The translations under genes were made by a program, and so were the position numbers. A stretch of DNA of 64,000 bases from DATJIG01 sp050260515 (lineage in GTDB: Bacteria > Pseudomonadota > Alphaproteobacteria > SMXQ01), in contig JBLNCI010000015.1 in the NCBI GenBank assembly GCA_050260515.1, forward strand, positions 6,242-70,241, read 5' to 3'. A model generated the notes under the pieces. It did not search any database, was not told where the DNA came from, and saw nothing but the letters and a program-made list of their open reading frames with translations. Shown here in pieces: positions 63,892 to 64,000 of the stretch (its first letter is position 1; each line of letters opens with the position of its first letter).

Positions 63892-63916
63892 AGCGGATCA
63901 GCGAAATCCGCTTTTT
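63892..63916 (+). terminator. Rho-independent terminator with no ORF in front
   Basis: AGCGGAT (63892-63898) pairs with ATCCGCT (63906-63912), followed by TTTTT ending at 63916. The nearest plus-strand gene, fliP, ends 357 bp upstream. The stem-loop at 63782 lies between. This may end a fliP transcript or a small non-coding RNA. Confidence 0.65.
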
Positions 63917-64000
63917 ACCTTCCCCATAAGGGTCAGTAGGGTGCCACGCTGCCTTGAAAGCGTAGCCAAGCCTACCGATGCTGCCTCAGTCGCCGGATCG
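63917..64000. other. Right edge of window, no gene recognised
   Basis: The last 84 bp contain no ORF of note on either strand and no recognised RNA. The sequence TTCCCCATAAGGG follows the terminator. A gene or promoter may start beyond the edge. Confidence 0.3.

Overview
The window is very G+C-rich chromosomal DNA with dense gene packing. It most likely comes from an alphaproteobacterium. The evidence is a CckA-type hybrid kinase in the same neighbourhood as recA and alaS; a flgB-flgC-fliE-fliQ-fliR-flhB cluster facing csrA-fliO-fliP; an HDAC-like/xseB/ispA block of the kind that usually precedes dxs; and several orphan Bug-type (tripartite tricarboxylate) periplasmic receptors. I cannot name the genus. 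No rRNA, tRNA, CRISPR array, transposase or prophage gene was found.

Region 1 (1-5.9 kb): isoprenoid and housekeeping genes (ispA, xseB, a histone-deacetylase-like amidohydrolase, a TusA-like protein), then a tandem pair of closely related alpha/beta hydrolases separated by a palindromic intergenic repeat, then a receiver-like orphan protein and a cupin. Region 2 (6-15.1 kb, minus strand): a catabolic block. An ADP-forming acyl-CoA synthetase, an acyl-CoA dehydrogenase and an enoyl-CoA hydratase that resembles hydroxycinnamoyl-CoA hydratase-lyase are followed by a Bug receptor, a paraslipin/NfeD membrane pair, a second Bug receptor, a two-subunit thiamine-diphosphate decarboxylase, a 39-residue membrane protein and a cupin. 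The first three genes suggest a phenylpropanoid (ferulate/coumarate-type) CoA pathway.

Region 3 (15.3-17.6 kb, plus strand): a cobalt-type nitrile hydratase/thiocyanate hydrolase-like enzyme. Its beta chain is split into two genes. Its alpha chain has the metal-binding CTLCSC motif and an unusual N-terminal extension with about 42 histidines in roughly 100 residues. This is the most unusual item in the window. Region 4 (17.6-20 kb): small conserved proteins (BON lipoprotein, DUF4202, SemiSWEET, a methyltransferase, a 47-residue coiled-coil protein) and a perfect TetR-like palindrome.

Region 5 (20-40.7 kb): a cell-surface glycan locus. rfbC, a methyltransferase and a PhyH-type dioxygenase lie beside a minus-strand run of 14 genes, many overlapping by ATGA or GTGA. 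The run begins with a MarR-type regulator and encodes every step of CMP-pseudaminic acid synthesis (pseB, pseC, a pseG-pseH fusion, pseI and a SpsF-type cytidylyltransferase). It also encodes an aldo/keto reductase, a GSAM-like aminotransferase, wecB, a flippase, a FemAB-like transferase, an alpha/alpha-toroid protein, an HprK-fold kinase and a capsule-type protein. An FkbM methyltransferase and two paralogous small membrane proteins sit just upstream.

Region 6 (40.7-57.8 kb): alaS, recA with a degenerate LexA-type box, a 9-kb block of Bug receptors, PanE, an enolase-superfamily enzyme, two KTSC-domain proteins around a SFPASDPPA-motif protein, a metallo-beta-lactamase-fold hydrolase with an altered metal motif, and cckA, whose best ribosome-binding site points to an AUC start. 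Region 7 (57.9-64 kb): flagellar export and rod genes transcribed divergently around csrA, ending in a gene-free stretch with TGTCCCA repeats, a long stem-loop and a rho-independent terminator with no ORF in front of it.
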